This document shows positions 56,277-63,855 of a stretch of DNA of 64,000 bases, piece by piece (the first letter of the stretch is position 1; each line of letters opens with the position of its first letter). A program made the translations under genes and the position numbers. The notes under the pieces were generated by a model that did no database searches, was not told where the DNA came from, and was given only the letters and a program-made list of their open reading frames with translations. The stretch comes from Frigidibacter oleivorans. GTDB lineage: Bacteria > Pseudomonadota > Alphaproteobacteria > Rhodobacterales > Rhodobacteraceae. The stretch is taken from positions 216,686 to 280,685 of the forward strand of contig NZ_RJRZ01000004.1 in assembly GCF_003993775.1 (NCBI RefSeq). Direction: 5' to 3'.

Positions 56277-57301
56277 CAGTGACCCCCGTCTTTCTGCGAA
56301 CGCCGCTGCGGCGCGCGGGTCAGCCCCGCGTCCAGCGCCGGTTGCGGCAGGCCCATCGCCGCCCGGTCCGACCGCCCCGCCGGCGCATCGGTGCGTTCCG
56401 CGACCCGCAGCTTGGCCGAACGGGCGCGCGGATTCGCGGCCAGTTCCACGTCATCCGGCCCGATCGCGCGGCGGCTGAGCAGGCGGAAGGCCGGGTCCGG
56501 GCCGGTGCGGCCGGGGGCATGGCGGCTGCCCTGCCCCTCGCCGCCCGAGCGCAGCTGCAGGAAGCGCTTGACCACGCGGTCCTCCAGCGAATGGAAGGTG
56601 ACCACGGCCAGCCGCCCGCCGGGCTTCAGCGCGCGTTCGGCGGCCTCCAGCCCCTCGATCAGCTGGCCGAATTCGTCGTTCACCGCGATGCGGATCGCCT
56701 GGAAGCTGCGGGTGGCCGGGTGGCTCTGTCCCGGCTTCGGGCGCGGCAGGCAGGATTCGATCACCCGCACCAGTTGCAGCGTGGTCTCGAAGGGTGCGGC
56801 CTCGCGGGCGCGAACGATGGCGCGGGCGATGCGGCGCGCGGCACGATCCTCGCCATAGTGATAGATGACATCGGCCAGCACCGCCTCCGACGCGGTGTTG
56901 ACCAGGTCGGCGGCGCTGTCGCCCTGCCCGCTCATCCGCATGTCCAGCGGCCCGTCCTTCTGGAAGGAAAAGCCGCGTTCGGCCTGGTCGAGCTGCATCG
57001 ACGACACGCCGAGATCCAGCACCACCCCGTCGAGCGGTTCGCCCGCCAGCGTGTCGAGATCCGAGAAGGTGCCCTCGACCAGGCGCAGCCGGTCGCCCCA
57101 GTCGCCGCGCCACGGCTCGGCCATCGCAAGGACCGACGGATCGCGGTCGACGCCGATCACGCGGTCGGCCCCGGCCGCCAGCAGGCCGCGCGCATAGCCT
57201 CCCGCGCCGAAGGTTCCGTCGAGCCAGATCCCGGACACCGGCGCCACCGCCTGCAGCAGCGGGCGCAGCAGCACCGGGATGTGCGGATTCTCCGCGACCA
57301 T
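56276..57301 (-). CDS. rsmH: 16S rRNA (cytosine-1402-N4)-methyltransferase
   Basis: 341 aa. SAM-binding motif [17 protein letters not shown] near residue 28, and the RsmH signatures [28 protein letters not shown] and [15 protein letters not shown]. The start at 57301 overlaps the mraZ stop by one base. Confidence 0.96.
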   Translation of the reverse strand: MVAENPHIPVLLRPLLQAVAPVSGIWLDGTFGAGGYARGLLAAGADRVIGVDRDPSVLAMAEPWRGDWGDRLRLVEGTFSDLDTLAGEPLDGVVLDLGVSSMQLDQAERGFSFQKDGPLDMRMSGQGDSAADLVNTASEAVLADVIYHYGEDRAARRIARAIVRAREAAPFETTLQLVRVIESCLPRPKPGQSHPATRSFQAIRIAVNDEFGQLIEGLEAAERALKPGGRLAVVTFHSLEDRVVKRFLQLRSGGEGQGSRHAPGRTGPDPAFRLLSRRAIGPDDVELAANPRARSAKLRVAERTDAPAGRSDRAAMGLPQPALDAGLTRAPQRRSQKDGGH

Positions 57302-57801
57302 CAGCCGCCCTTCTTCGCCAGAAGCGAATAGATGTCGAAATCGTCGTCGCGGTCGCCCAGCCAGCTGTCGATCCGCGCCTGATCCTCGGCCTCGAAGGTC
57401 TCGGGTTTCCAGATCTGGAAGGTCTGGCCGCCGCCGATGAACTTGGCCTCGCCGTCGAGCGCGATCTTCTCGCGCAGGCGCTGCGGCAGCACCAGACGGC
57501 CGTCGGGGTCGATCTCGGTCATCACCGCCGCGCCCAGAACCATGCGTTCCAGGATCCGCCGCTCCATCGAGCCGCGCTCCATCGCCGCGATCTCGGCGGC
57601 GAGCGCCTTGAAGTCGCCGGCGGTGTGGCATTCGAGATAGGATTGCTTCGGCCCGCCATAGACCACGGCGATCTTCGGGCGCAGGCCTTCGGTCCAGTCG
57701 GGATCGTTCTGTTCCAGTTCACGGCGATAATCGGCGGGGATCGACATGCGCCCCTTGCCGTCCACCTTGAAGGTGTATTCGCCGATGAACATGCCGGCCA
57801 T
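57301..57801 (-). CDS. mraZ: MraZ, dcw-cluster transcriptional regulator
   Basis: A 166-aa protein with two SpoVT/AbrB-type DNA-binding folds: [23 protein letters not shown] at the start and [22 protein letters not shown] in the second half. MraZ binds repeated sites in its own promoter and represses the division operon. I chose the ATG at 57801 because AAGGAG lies nine bases upstream and it matches the family N-terminus; ATGs at 57831 and 57792 are alternatives. Confidence 0.93.
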   Translation of the reverse strand: MAGMFIGEYTFKVDGKGRMSIPADYRRELEQNDPDWTEGLRPKIAVVYGGPKQSYLECHTAGDFKALAAEIAAMERGSMERRILERMVLGAAVMTEIDPDGRLVLPQRLREKIALDGEAKFIGGGQTFQIWKPETFEAEDQARIDSWLGDRDDDFDIYSLLAKKGG

Positions 57802-57856
57802 CGGGCCGCGCTCCTTCGTTTCACTGCCCATCCGCCGGGGTGCGCAGTCCCCGGAG

Positions 57857-57897
57857 GAAAAACGGCGGACCGGGCTGCTGCCACTGCCCGATCCGCC
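57857..57897 (-). terminator. Terminator/attenuator-like hairpin in the mraZ leader
   Basis: Read on the minus strand: GGCGGATCGGGC, a 10-nt loop, GCCCGGTCCGCC (11 of 12 paired), G, then TTTTT. A well-formed intrinsic terminator, 56 nt before the mraZ start codon. There is no gene for 600 nt upstream that needs a terminator here, so premature termination of the dcw transcript is the likely role. Confidence 0.6.
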
Positions 57898-58062
57898 GCC
57901 CTCGTCCCATCACTGGGTGTCCGGCTACGCGCGCCACCTGGGGGGATGTCTGCTCGCCCGCGCGCCGGATCTCTGGTTGTCGATGAGTCGGGTGCCTGTA
58001 TGAAGCCTGCTCTTGTCGCCGTTGGGGTCTTGCCGCCCCGTTCCCGTGATCATCGTGTGAAT

Positions 58063-58107
58063 AGGGATGCCACGGGATTACATGGGAAGCAATGCCATTC
58101 TTTGGGT
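58063..58107 (+). promoter_or_regulatory. MraZ-box-like 10-bp-phased repeats
   Basis: NGGGA at 58063-58067 (AGGGA), 58073-58077 (CGGGA) and 58083-58087 (TGGGA), with exact 10-bp period, and a fourth in-phase TGGGT at 58103-58107. This matches the pattern of E. coli MraZ sites (TGGGN repeats with 5-nt spacers). They lie about 260 nt upstream of mraZ. The repeats read on the strand opposite to mraZ. Confidence 0.6.
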
Positions 58108-58507
58108 ATCGAGGCCGAACAAGGCTGGCGCGACCGGGAGGCGTTCGCGCAGAAACAACGACTTAGGTGACAGCAACGCACAAAATGTCGCGCTATACCC
58201 TAAAGGGACACCCGCATGTAGATGCCGTGAGGGAGCGAGATTTTTCCCGTGCGATCCCGCCACCGCCGCGGAAGCCGGGCTTGCTTACCGCCACCCGTTG
58301 CAGCTTCGCCACGCTTTTCGCTCCGATTCACGGAATTCTGGCCCCGACTCACGCCGATTCACGAAGCCGGGAGCGCGGGAACGAACATCTGTCCCGTGAT
58401 TTCCCATGAGCTTCCCGGGTCGAACAGGCGTCGTGAGTCGCGGCGCCAGCCCCGGCCGGCCCGGCCAGACGCATCGTCGGAAACGGCAGTGAGGTGGGCG
58501 GCAGCCC

Positions 58508-59599
58508 TCAGGCCACGCCGCCGTCGATCAGGCCGCGGGCAAGGCGGGCATAGGCCTCGGCCACCGGCCCCTCGCCCGCGGCGGCCGGAATGCCCGCATC
58601 CCCCGCCAGCCGCACGTCGAGGCTGAGCGGCAGCTCGCCCAGGAACGGCAGGTCCAGCTTCGCCGCCTCGGCCCGCACGCCGCCATGGCCGAAGATATGC
58701 GCCTCGTGCCCGCAATTGGGGCAGACATAGGTGGACATGTTCTCGATCAGGCCCAGCACCGGCGTCTTCAGCTTGCCGAACATGTCGATGGCGCGGCGCG
58801 CATCCAGCAGGGCCACGTCCTGCGGCGTGGACACGACGATGGCGCCGGTCAGATGCGTGCGCTGGCACAGCGTCAGCTGCACGTCGCCGGTGCCGGGCGG
58901 CAGGTCGACGATCAGCACGTCGAGCTCGCCCCAGGCCACCTGCCCCAGCAGCTGCTGCAGCGCGCCCATCAGCATCGGCCCGCGCCAGACCACCGCCTCG
59001 TCCTCTTTCAGCATCAGGCCGATGGACATGACCGTGACGCCATGCGCGGTCAGCGGCAGGATCGTCTTGCCGTCGGGCGAGGCGGGGCGCCCGCTGACGC
59101 CCATCATCCGCGGCTGGCTGGGCCCGTAGATGTCGGCGTCGAGCAGCCCGACCCGCCGCCCCTGCCGCGCCAGCGCGACCGCGAGGTTGGAACTGACGGT
59201 GGACTTGCCCACCCCGCCCTTGCCCGAGGCGATGGCGAGGATCCGGTCGATGCCCGCCACCCGCTGCGGCCCGGTCTGGCCCGGGGCCTGCGGCGTCGGG
59301 TGGCCGCCGATCTTCAGGCTGGGCGGCGCGGGGCGCGGCGCCGGGCCATGCGCCGTCACGACGATGGACACCGCCTCCACTCCCGGCAGGCGGCGCAGCG
59401 CGGCCTCGGCCGCGGCGCGCACCGGATCCATGGCCCGGGCGGCCTCGGGCGTCGGCGCCTCGATGACGAAGCGCACCGTTCCGCCCTCGACGGTCAGCGC
59501 CCGCACCAGATCGCGCGATACCAGCGTGCCGCCGCCGATCGCCGGCGGCAGTTCGACCCGGGAAAGCGCCTCGACGGCGGTCTGGGGCGACAGGGACAT
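58508..59599 (-). CDS. mrp: Mrp/ApbC-type Fe-S cluster carrier ATPase
   Basis: A 363-aa P-loop ATPase of the Mrp/NBP35 family. An N-terminal DUF59-like domain ([26 protein letters not shown]), deviant Walker [18 protein letters not shown] near residue 135, and the cluster-binding CxxC in [11 protein letters not shown]. It delivers Fe-S clusters. The start at 59599 has a GAGGAGG site. Divergent from the DUF1127 gene. Confidence 0.93.
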   Translation of the reverse strand: MSLSPQTAVEALSRVELPPAIGGGTLVSRDLVRALTVEGGTVRFVIEAPTPEAARAMDPVRAAAEAALRRLPGVEAVSIVVTAHGPAPRPAPPSLKIGGHPTPQAPGQTGPQRVAGIDRILAIASGKGGVGKSTVSSNLAVALARQGRRVGLLDADIYGPSQPRMMGVSGRPASPDGKTILPLTAHGVTVMSIGLMLKEDEAVVWRGPMLMGALQQLLGQVAWGELDVLIVDLPPGTGDVQLTLCQRTHLTGAIVVSTPQDVALLDARRAIDMFGKLKTPVLGLIENMSTYVCPNCGHEAHIFGHGGVRAEAAKLDLPFLGELPLSLDVRLAGDAGIPAAAGEGPVAEAYARLARGLIDGGVA

Positions 59600-59789
59600 G
59601 GGGGCGGCCTCCTCTGAATTCGGGCGCAATGTGGCATTTCTGCCAGCGCCCACAAGGGCAACCGGGCCGGTTGCACCCGGATTGGATGCCGATCCCGGTA
59701 GAATCCGCGGCGGGGACCGCGGATCGTCCAGAGAATGGCTCGGGTCCGGTTATGCAGCCATCGCATGGCAGGATTGAGCCTCAAAGGGA

Positions 59790-59818
59790 TTGTGCAGTTG
59801 CAGCATGAAGCGCATGTT
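59790..59818 (+). promoter_or_regulatory. Candidate promoter of the DUF1127-CcsR transcript
   Basis: TTGTGC (59790-59795), a 17-nt spacer, CATGTT (59813-59818), 58 nt before the DUF1127 start codon. In Rhodobacter sphaeroides the homologous locus is driven by RpoHI/RpoHII. The present sequence is compatible with such a heat-shock-type promoter but not proof. Confidence 0.35.
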
Positions 59819-59876
59819 AGCCCCAACAGCGCAGAACACACCGGCGCTTCACACTTACGATCCGAGGCTCACGACA

Positions 59877-60092
59877 ATGGCACTGGCCAATTCCTACAAC
59901 GGTTCCTACAGCTTCACGGAACGGCTCTCGTCCTTCGTCAAGGGCGTTCAGGAGTTCCGCCAACGCCGCCGCGTCTTTCACCAGACGCTGCGCGAACTGA
60001 ATGCTCTGACGTCGCGGGAACTGGCCGATCTGGGCCTGAGCCGTTCGATGATCACCCGCGTCGCGGCCGAAGCGGCCTTCGGCGACAAGTAA
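59877..60092 (+). CDS. Small DUF1127 protein, CcaF1-like
   Basis: A 71-aa basic protein with the DUF1127 domain at the C-terminus (RRRVFHQTLRELNALTSRELADLGLSRSMITRVAAEAAFG). DUF1127 proteins are small, arginine-rich, and several bind RNA. Length and context match CcaF1 (RSP_6037) of Rhodobacter sphaeroides, encoded just upstream of the CcsR RNAs and reported to affect their maturation. The ATG at 59877 has a GAGG site; an in-frame ATG at 59805 has none. The first RNA hairpin starts 12 nt after the stop codon. Confidence 0.9.
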   Translation: MALANSYNGSYSFTERLSSFVKGVQEFRQRRRVFHQTLRELNALTSRELADLGLSRSMITRVAAEAAFGDK

Positions 60093-60100
60093 TTCGCTTT

Positions 60101-60170
60101 CCTGGGCTCCTCCTCCTCCCTGAGCCCTGGAATCCGCGGCGGTCCCCTCCTCCTCCCTGGGACCGCCGCA
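60101..60170 (+). ncRNA. CcsR/cuckoo-type sRNA, unit 1
   Basis: Two hairpins 8 nt apart. The first has a 5-bp stem GGGCT/AGCCC (60104-60108, 60123-60127). The second has a perfect 11-bp stem GCGGCGGTCCC/GGGACCGCCGC (60136-60146, 60159-60169). Both loops carry CTCCTCCTCCCT, which is complementary to Shine-Dalgarno sequences. In R. sphaeroides these RNAs are stress-induced and cut from the DUF1127 transcript. Confidence 0.87.
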
Positions 60171-60206
60171 CCAGATACCGGGACGAAAGTCCCAGCCGGC
60201 ACGCGA

Positions 60207-60278
60207 TGGCTCTCCTCCTCCTCCCTGAGGGCCACGTGACGAAGGCGGCGGTCCCCTCCTCCTCCCTGGGACCGCCGC
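60207..60278 (+). ncRNA. CcsR/cuckoo-type sRNA, unit 2
   Basis: First hairpin TGGCTCT/AGGGCCA (60207-60213, 60228-60234; one G-U pair). Second hairpin has the same perfect 11-bp stem as unit 1 (60245-60255, 60268-60278). The anti-SD 12-mer is at 60215-60226 and 60256-60267. 37 nt separate it from unit 1. Confidence 0.87.
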
Positions 60279-60303
60279 TCTTCACCCCGCCGGAACGGAA
60301 TGC

Positions 60304-60378
60304 GCGGCTGGCCCTCCTCCTCCCTGGCCGGTCGTGATGAAGGTCGGCGGCACCCCTCCTCCTCCCTGGGTGCCGCCG
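60304..60378 (+). ncRNA. CcsR/cuckoo-type sRNA, unit 3
   Basis: First hairpin has a stem with several G-U pairs (60304-60313 with 60326-60335). Second has a perfect 11-bp stem CGGCGGCACCC/GGGTGCCGCCG (60345-60355, 60368-60378). The 12-mer is at 60314-60325 and 60356-60367. Confidence 0.87.
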
Positions 60379-60395
60379 TTCCCTTCGCAAGGAAT

Positions 60396-60471
60396 GCGTC
60401 GGCCCCTCCTCCTCCCTGGGCTGGCGTTACAACGGTGGCGGCGCTCCCTCCTCCTCCCTGGAGCGTCGCCA
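60396..60471 (+). ncRNA. CcsR/cuckoo-type sRNA, unit 4
   Basis: First hairpin CGTCGGCCC/GGGCTGGCG (60397-60405, 60418-60426; two G-U pairs). Second has a 12-bp stem TGGCGGCGCTCC/GGAGCGTCGCCA (60436-60447, 60460-60471; one G-U). The 12-mer is at 60406-60417 and 60448-60459. Confidence 0.87.
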
Positions 60472-60510
60472 GCCGTCACCCCGGTCGCCAATCTGGGCCG
60501 GTACAGGATA

Positions 60511-60592
60511 CGGTGGCCCCCTCCTCCTCCCTGGGGTCGGCGTTCAGAACGGCGGTGCCCCTCCTCCTCCCTGGGCGCCGCCGTTCGCTTTT
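60511..60592 (+). ncRNA. CcsR/cuckoo-type sRNA, unit 5, with terminal hairpin
   Basis: First hairpin 60511-60520 with 60533-60542 (G-U pairs and one mismatch). Second has a 13-bp stem AACGGCGGTGCCC/GGGCGCCGCCGTT (60548-60560, 60573-60585; one G-U). It is followed by CGCTTTT (60586-60592), so it may also end the transcript. The 12-mer is at 60521-60532 and 60561-60572. Confidence 0.86.
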
Positions 60593-60620
60593 CAGGCATC
60601 CCCGTCTTTCAGGCATCCCC
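60590..60620 (+). repeat. 14-bp direct repeat after the CcsR array
   Basis: TTTCAGGCATCCCC at 60590-60603 and again at 60607-60620, 17-bp period. Purpose unknown. Confidence 0.8.
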
Positions 60621-60655
60621 ATCGTCGCCTATGGCGTCACGCCCTGCCGGACAGG

Positions 60656-60694
60656 ACAGGGGGCGCGAAGGCTATCTGCCCTCACGCCCCCTGT
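60656..60694. terminator. Hairpin between the CcsR array and the convergent small gene
   Basis: ACAGGGGGCG (60656-60665) pairs perfectly with CGCCCCCTGT (60685-60694) around a 19-nt loop. It lies between the plus-strand CcsR transcript and the minus-strand gene ending at 60722. No U-tract. Confidence 0.45.
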
Positions 60695-60721
60695 TCGCGC
60701 CCCGTCGGGGCTGGATGCCGG

Positions 60722-60985
60722 TTATGGCAGGACGAACTTGTTGAACCGGCTTTCCTCGCCCGACGCCGTCATGTCCTGGTAGAGGAATTCCAGCTTGCGG
60801 TCGTCGAAGATGCTGAAGAATTCGTCCCAGCCGATTTCCTCCAGCTGGTCCTCGGGCTCGCCGAAGTCGAAGCGCAGGATGCCGCCTTCGCCGGTGCCGT
60901 CCGTCACCTTCGAGGGCCGCCCGCCCCGGGCCGTGGCCCAGTTGCGGATCGTGTCATGGTCGCGCGTGGTCTTCGCTGCGGTCAT
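60722..60985 (-). CDS. Small acidic conserved protein
   Basis: An 87-aa soluble protein: a basic N-terminal third ([22 protein letters not shown]) and an acidic remainder ([36 protein letters not shown]). Proteins of this kind are common in alphaproteobacteria and are often mislabelled '1,4-alpha-glucan branching enzyme'; no such domain is present. The start has a consensus AAGGAGG site. Function unknown. Confidence 0.85.
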   Translation of the reverse strand: MTAAKTTRDHDTIRNWATARGGRPSKVTDGTGEGGILRFDFGEPEDQLEEIGWDEFFSIFDDRKLEFLYQDMTASGEESRFNKFVLP

Positions 60986-61090
60986 CGGTGCCTCCTTTGG
61001 TTCACCCACAGGAAACGCCCGCCGCCGCGCGCCGTTCCAGCCCGCGCCCCGCAGCTTCGGCACGGCCTGTCTTTCCCGAACGGCACCTCT

Positions 61091-63610
61091 TCAGAACGGC
61101 ACGTCGCCCGCGTCCACGGCGGCCACGACATAGCCCGCCAGCACCTGCTTCGGCCCGGTCTGTTCGAACTCCACTGTCAGCTTGTCGCCCTCGACCGCCG
61201 TGACGTGGCCATAGCCGAACTTGCGGTGGAACACCCGGTCGCCCAGATCGTGCGGCGACACCGCGTCGAGGTCGATCACCGTGTGACGCGCCTCGCGCGG
61301 CTGGCTGACGGGACGGTTGCCGGCGCGGTCCTGCATCCGCTTCCAGCCCGGCGAGTTGTAGACATCGGCCCGCGCCGCCCGCGCCTCGACCGCCGAGGCG
61401 CCGAAGATGCCGCCCGCCCCGGCCGAGGCCGCGCCCGCCCAGGCCCCCGCCGCGCCATAGCCGCCGCCATAAAGCCCCGGCGGGGTCAGCACCTCGACAT
61501 GCGCCTCGGGCAGTTCGTCGATGAATCGCGACGGCATCTGGCTTTGCCACTGGCCATAGACCCTGCGATTGCCGGCAAAGCTGATCGTGCACAGTTCCTC
61601 GGCCCGGGTGATGCCGACATAGGCGAGCCGGCGTTCTTCCTCGAGCCCCTTCAGACCGGATTCGTCCATCGACCGCTGGCTGGGGAACAGCCCGTCCTCC
61701 CACCCCGGCAGGAAGACCACGGGGAATTCCAGCCCCTTCGCCGCATGCAGCGTCATCAGCGTGACCTTCTCGGCCGCGTCCGTCTCGTTGTCGAGGATCA
61801 GCGCCACATGTTCGAGAAAGCCCTGCAGGTTGTCGAACTGCTCCAGCGCCTTGACCAGTTCCTTCAGGTTTTCCAGCCGGCCCGGCGCCTCGGGGGTCTT
61901 GTCGTTCTGCCACATCTCGACATAGCCCGATTCCTCCAGAATCGCCTCGGCCAGCCGGACATGGGAATGATCCTCGGCCGGGGGCACCGCATCGTCCGGC
62001 AGTTCGATCAGCGCATCGTCCTCACCCGTGGCCGGGGCCGCGGTGGCGGGCGATGCCGCCCTCACCGCCGCATGCCAGCGATCCACATTCTCGACGAAGC
62101 GGCGCAGTTCCACCGCCGCCTTGCCGGTGACGAGGCTGGCCGCCACCGCGTGGCGCGCGCCTTCCAGCAGGCTGGACCGGTCGCCGCGCGCCGTGGTCTG
62201 CACCACCTGCTGCGCCTTGTCGCCGATGCCGCGCTTCGGCACGTTCACCACCCGCTCGAAGGCGAGGTCGTCCTCGGGGCTGACGGCGAGGCGGAAATAG
62301 GCCATCGCGTCGCGAATCTCCTGCCGCTCATAGAAGCGCGGGCCGCCGATCACCCGGTAGGGCAGGCCGATGGTCAGGAACCGGTCCTCGAAGGCGCGCA
62401 TCTGGTGGCTGGCGCGGACGAGGATCGCCTGGTCCGACAGGGCGACCGGGTCCATGCCGCGCGTGCCCCGCTGCAGCGCCTCGATCTCTTCGCCGATCCA
62501 GCGGGCCTCCTCCTCGCCGTCCCAATGGCCGATCAGGCGCACCTTCTCGCCCTCGTCCAGATCGGTCCACAGCGTCTTGCCCAGCCGTCCGGCATTCTGC
62601 GCGATCACCGAAGAGGCGGCGGCGAGGATATGCGGCGTGGACCGGTAGTTCTGTTCCAGCCGGATCACCCGCGCGCCCGGGAAATCCTTCTCGAACCGCA
62701 GGATGTTGCCGACCTCGGCCCCCCGCCAGCCATAGATCGACTGGTCGTCATCGCCCACGCAGCAGATGTTGCGATGCACCTGCGCCAGCAGCCGCAGCCA
62801 CAGATATTGCGCGACGTTGGTGTCCTGATACTCGTCCACGAGGATGTAGGTCAGCCAGCGCTGATACTGCGCCAGCACATCGGCATGGGTCTGGAAGATC
62901 ACCAGCACATGCAGCAGCAGGTCGCCGAAATCGACGGCGTTCAGGCTGCGCAACCGCTCCTGATAGGCGGCATACAGCTCCGTCCCGCGGTTGTTGAACG
63001 CCGAGGCCTCGGACGACGGCACCTTTTCCGGCACCAGCGCGCGGTTCTTCCAGCCGTCGATCAGCCCGGCCAGCTGCCGGGCGGGCCAGCGCTTCTCGTC
63101 CATGTCGGCGGCGGCGATCACCTGCTTCAGCAGGCGGATCTGGTCGTCGGTATCGAGGATGGTGAAGGTGGATTTCAGCCCCACCAGCTCGGCATGGCGG
63201 CGCAGGATGCGGACGCTGATCGAATGGAAGGTGCCCATCCAGGGCATCCCTTCCGCCGCATGGCCCAGCAGGCGGCCGACGCGGTCCTTCATCTCGCGCG
63301 CGGCCTTGTTGGTGAAGGTGACGGCGAGAATCTCGTTCGGGCGGGCACGCCCCGTCGCCAGCAGATGCGCGATCCGCGCCGTCAGCGCCTTGGTCTTGCC
63401 GGTTCCGGCACCGGCCAGCATCAGCACGGGGCCGTCCAGCGCCTCGACCGCCGCGCGCTGCGCGGGGTTCAGGTCGTCCAGCCAGGGATGGCGCGCGGGG
63501 TCCATGCCCATCGCGCGCTGCGACAGGCTCGCCCGTGCCCCCGGCCCGCCCGCCGGCGGCACGGCCCGGGCCGCAGCCTCGAAGGCGTCGTCTTCGTCGA
63601 AACCGTTCAT
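61091..63610 (-). CDS. uvrD: ATP-dependent DNA helicase UvrD/PcrA
   Basis: An 839-aa superfamily 1A helicase. Walker A AGAGTGKTKAL at about residues 66-76, Walker B with DEYQDTN, QNYRST (motif IV region), VTLMTLHAAKGLEFPVVFLPGWEDGLFP (motif V) and VGITRA (motif VI). A C-terminal Tudor-like segment (GDRVFHRKFGYGHVTAVEGDKLTVEFE), typical of UvrD/PcrA, binds RNA polymerase in other bacteria. It acts in excision repair, replication-fork rescue and transcription-coupled repair. Confidence 0.95.
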   Translation of the reverse strand: MNGFDEDDAFEAAARAVPPAGGPGARASLSQRAMGMDPARHPWLDDLNPAQRAAVEALDGPVLMLAGAGTGKTKALTARIAHLLATGRARPNEILAVTFTNKAAREMKDRVGRLLGHAAEGMPWMGTFHSISVRILRRHAELVGLKSTFTILDTDDQIRLLKQVIAAADMDEKRWPARQLAGLIDGWKNRALVPEKVPSSEASAFNNRGTELYAAYQERLRSLNAVDFGDLLLHVLVIFQTHADVLAQYQRWLTYILVDEYQDTNVAQYLWLRLLAQVHRNICCVGDDDQSIYGWRGAEVGNILRFEKDFPGARVIRLEQNYRSTPHILAAASSVIAQNAGRLGKTLWTDLDEGEKVRLIGHWDGEEEARWIGEEIEALQRGTRGMDPVALSDQAILVRASHQMRAFEDRFLTIGLPYRVIGGPRFYERQEIRDAMAYFRLAVSPEDDLAFERVVNVPKRGIGDKAQQVVQTTARGDRSSLLEGARHAVAASLVTGKAAVELRRFVENVDRWHAAVRAASPATAAPATGEDDALIELPDDAVPPAEDHSHVRLAEAILEESGYVEMWQNDKTPEAPGRLENLKELVKALEQFDNLQGFLEHVALILDNETDAAEKVTLMTLHAAKGLEFPVVFLPGWEDGLFPSQRSMDESGLKGLEEERRLAYVGITRAEELCTISFAGNRRVYGQWQSQMPSRFIDELPEAHVEVLTPPGLYGGGYGAAGAWAGAASAGAGGIFGASAVEARAARADVYNSPGWKRMQDRAGNRPVSQPREARHTVIDLDAVSPHDLGDRVFHRKFGYGHVTAVEGDKLTVEFEQTGPKQVLAGYVVAAVDAGDVPF

Positions 63611-63699
63611 GCCCCCAATCTAGCGCCGATCCCGGGCCGAGGGAAGGCACGGGTTCCCGGAATGTTCGCGCCGGCCGCGACCGCGCGCTGCCGGATATC

Positions 63700-63738
63700 T
63701 TTGCACAGCCCGCCGGCTGTGCCTGCGAAGATTGCAAA
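63700..63738. promoter_or_regulatory. ScfR-like half-sites and inverted repeat upstream of pyc
   Basis: TTTGCACA (63700-63707) and ATTGCAAA (63731-63738) each differ from TTTGCAAA by one base and are 31 bp apart (three helical turns). Between them GCACAGCC-CGCC-GGCTGTGC (63703-63722) is a perfect 8-bp inverted repeat. This resembles the operator at the ScfR-family gene. Confidence 0.4.
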
Positions 63739-63804
63739 ATCATGACAGCGGGGCTTGCGCTGCATCGCGGCATACCGGAAGCTGCATCCGCATAAGGAGT
63801 CTGG

Positions 63805-63840
63805 GGGGTTCCGGGCCCGGCAATGTCCGGTGCGAACCCC
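63805..63840 (+). promoter_or_regulatory. Stem-loop in the pyc leader
   Basis: GGGGTTC (63805-63811) pairs with GAACCCC (63834-63840); inside, CCGG (63817-63820) pairs with CCGG (63827-63830) around CAATGT. It ends a few bases before the GGAGGGG ribosome binding site. It could affect translation of pyc; no known riboswitch class is recognised. Confidence 0.4.
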
Positions 63841-63855
63841 GATGCGGAGGGGCAG

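Larger units (their letters stand above)
57802..58507. other. 706-nt region upstream of mraZ (dcw leader and promoter)
   Basis: Contains MraZ-box-like repeats (58063-58107), a minus-strand terminator-like hairpin (57857-57897) and near-duplicate segments at 57822-57836 and 57882-57897. A 42-codon ORF on the minus strand (58053-57925) has no ribosome binding site. I looked for the conserved RNase P RNA motifs, since rnpB can lie near this locus, and did not see them. The stretch 58110-58500 shows nothing recognisable. Confidence 0.6.

Noticed and set aside
58042..58046. Second EcfG promoter upstream of mraZ (GGAAC on the minus strand)
   Set aside because: The base run 16 nt downstream is AACG, not CGTT.
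57925..58053. 42-codon minus-strand leader ORF before mraZ
   Set aside because: It has an ATG but no ribosome binding site and ordinary shadow-like composition; not enough to call a gene.
57802..58507. RNase P RNA gene upstream of mraZ
   Set aside because: The GAGGAAAGTCC-type core and the 3' ACAGAAACCCGGCTTA-like element were sought on both strands and not seen.
60101..60592. CRISPR array
   Set aside because: The repeated unit is a hairpin loop with variable, self-complementary flanks, not a fixed 24-37 nt repeat with unique spacers; there are no cas genes, and the context fits CcsR RNAs.
60052..60599. Gly/Glu/Arg-rich minus-strand reading frames across the hairpin array
   Set aside because: They are translations of the repeated GGGAGGAGGAG complement, lack ribosome binding sites and change frame between units.
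63823..63855. Upstream in-frame start for pyc
   Set aside because: No ribosome binding site within range and it lies inside the leader stem-loop; GGAGGGG favours 63856.
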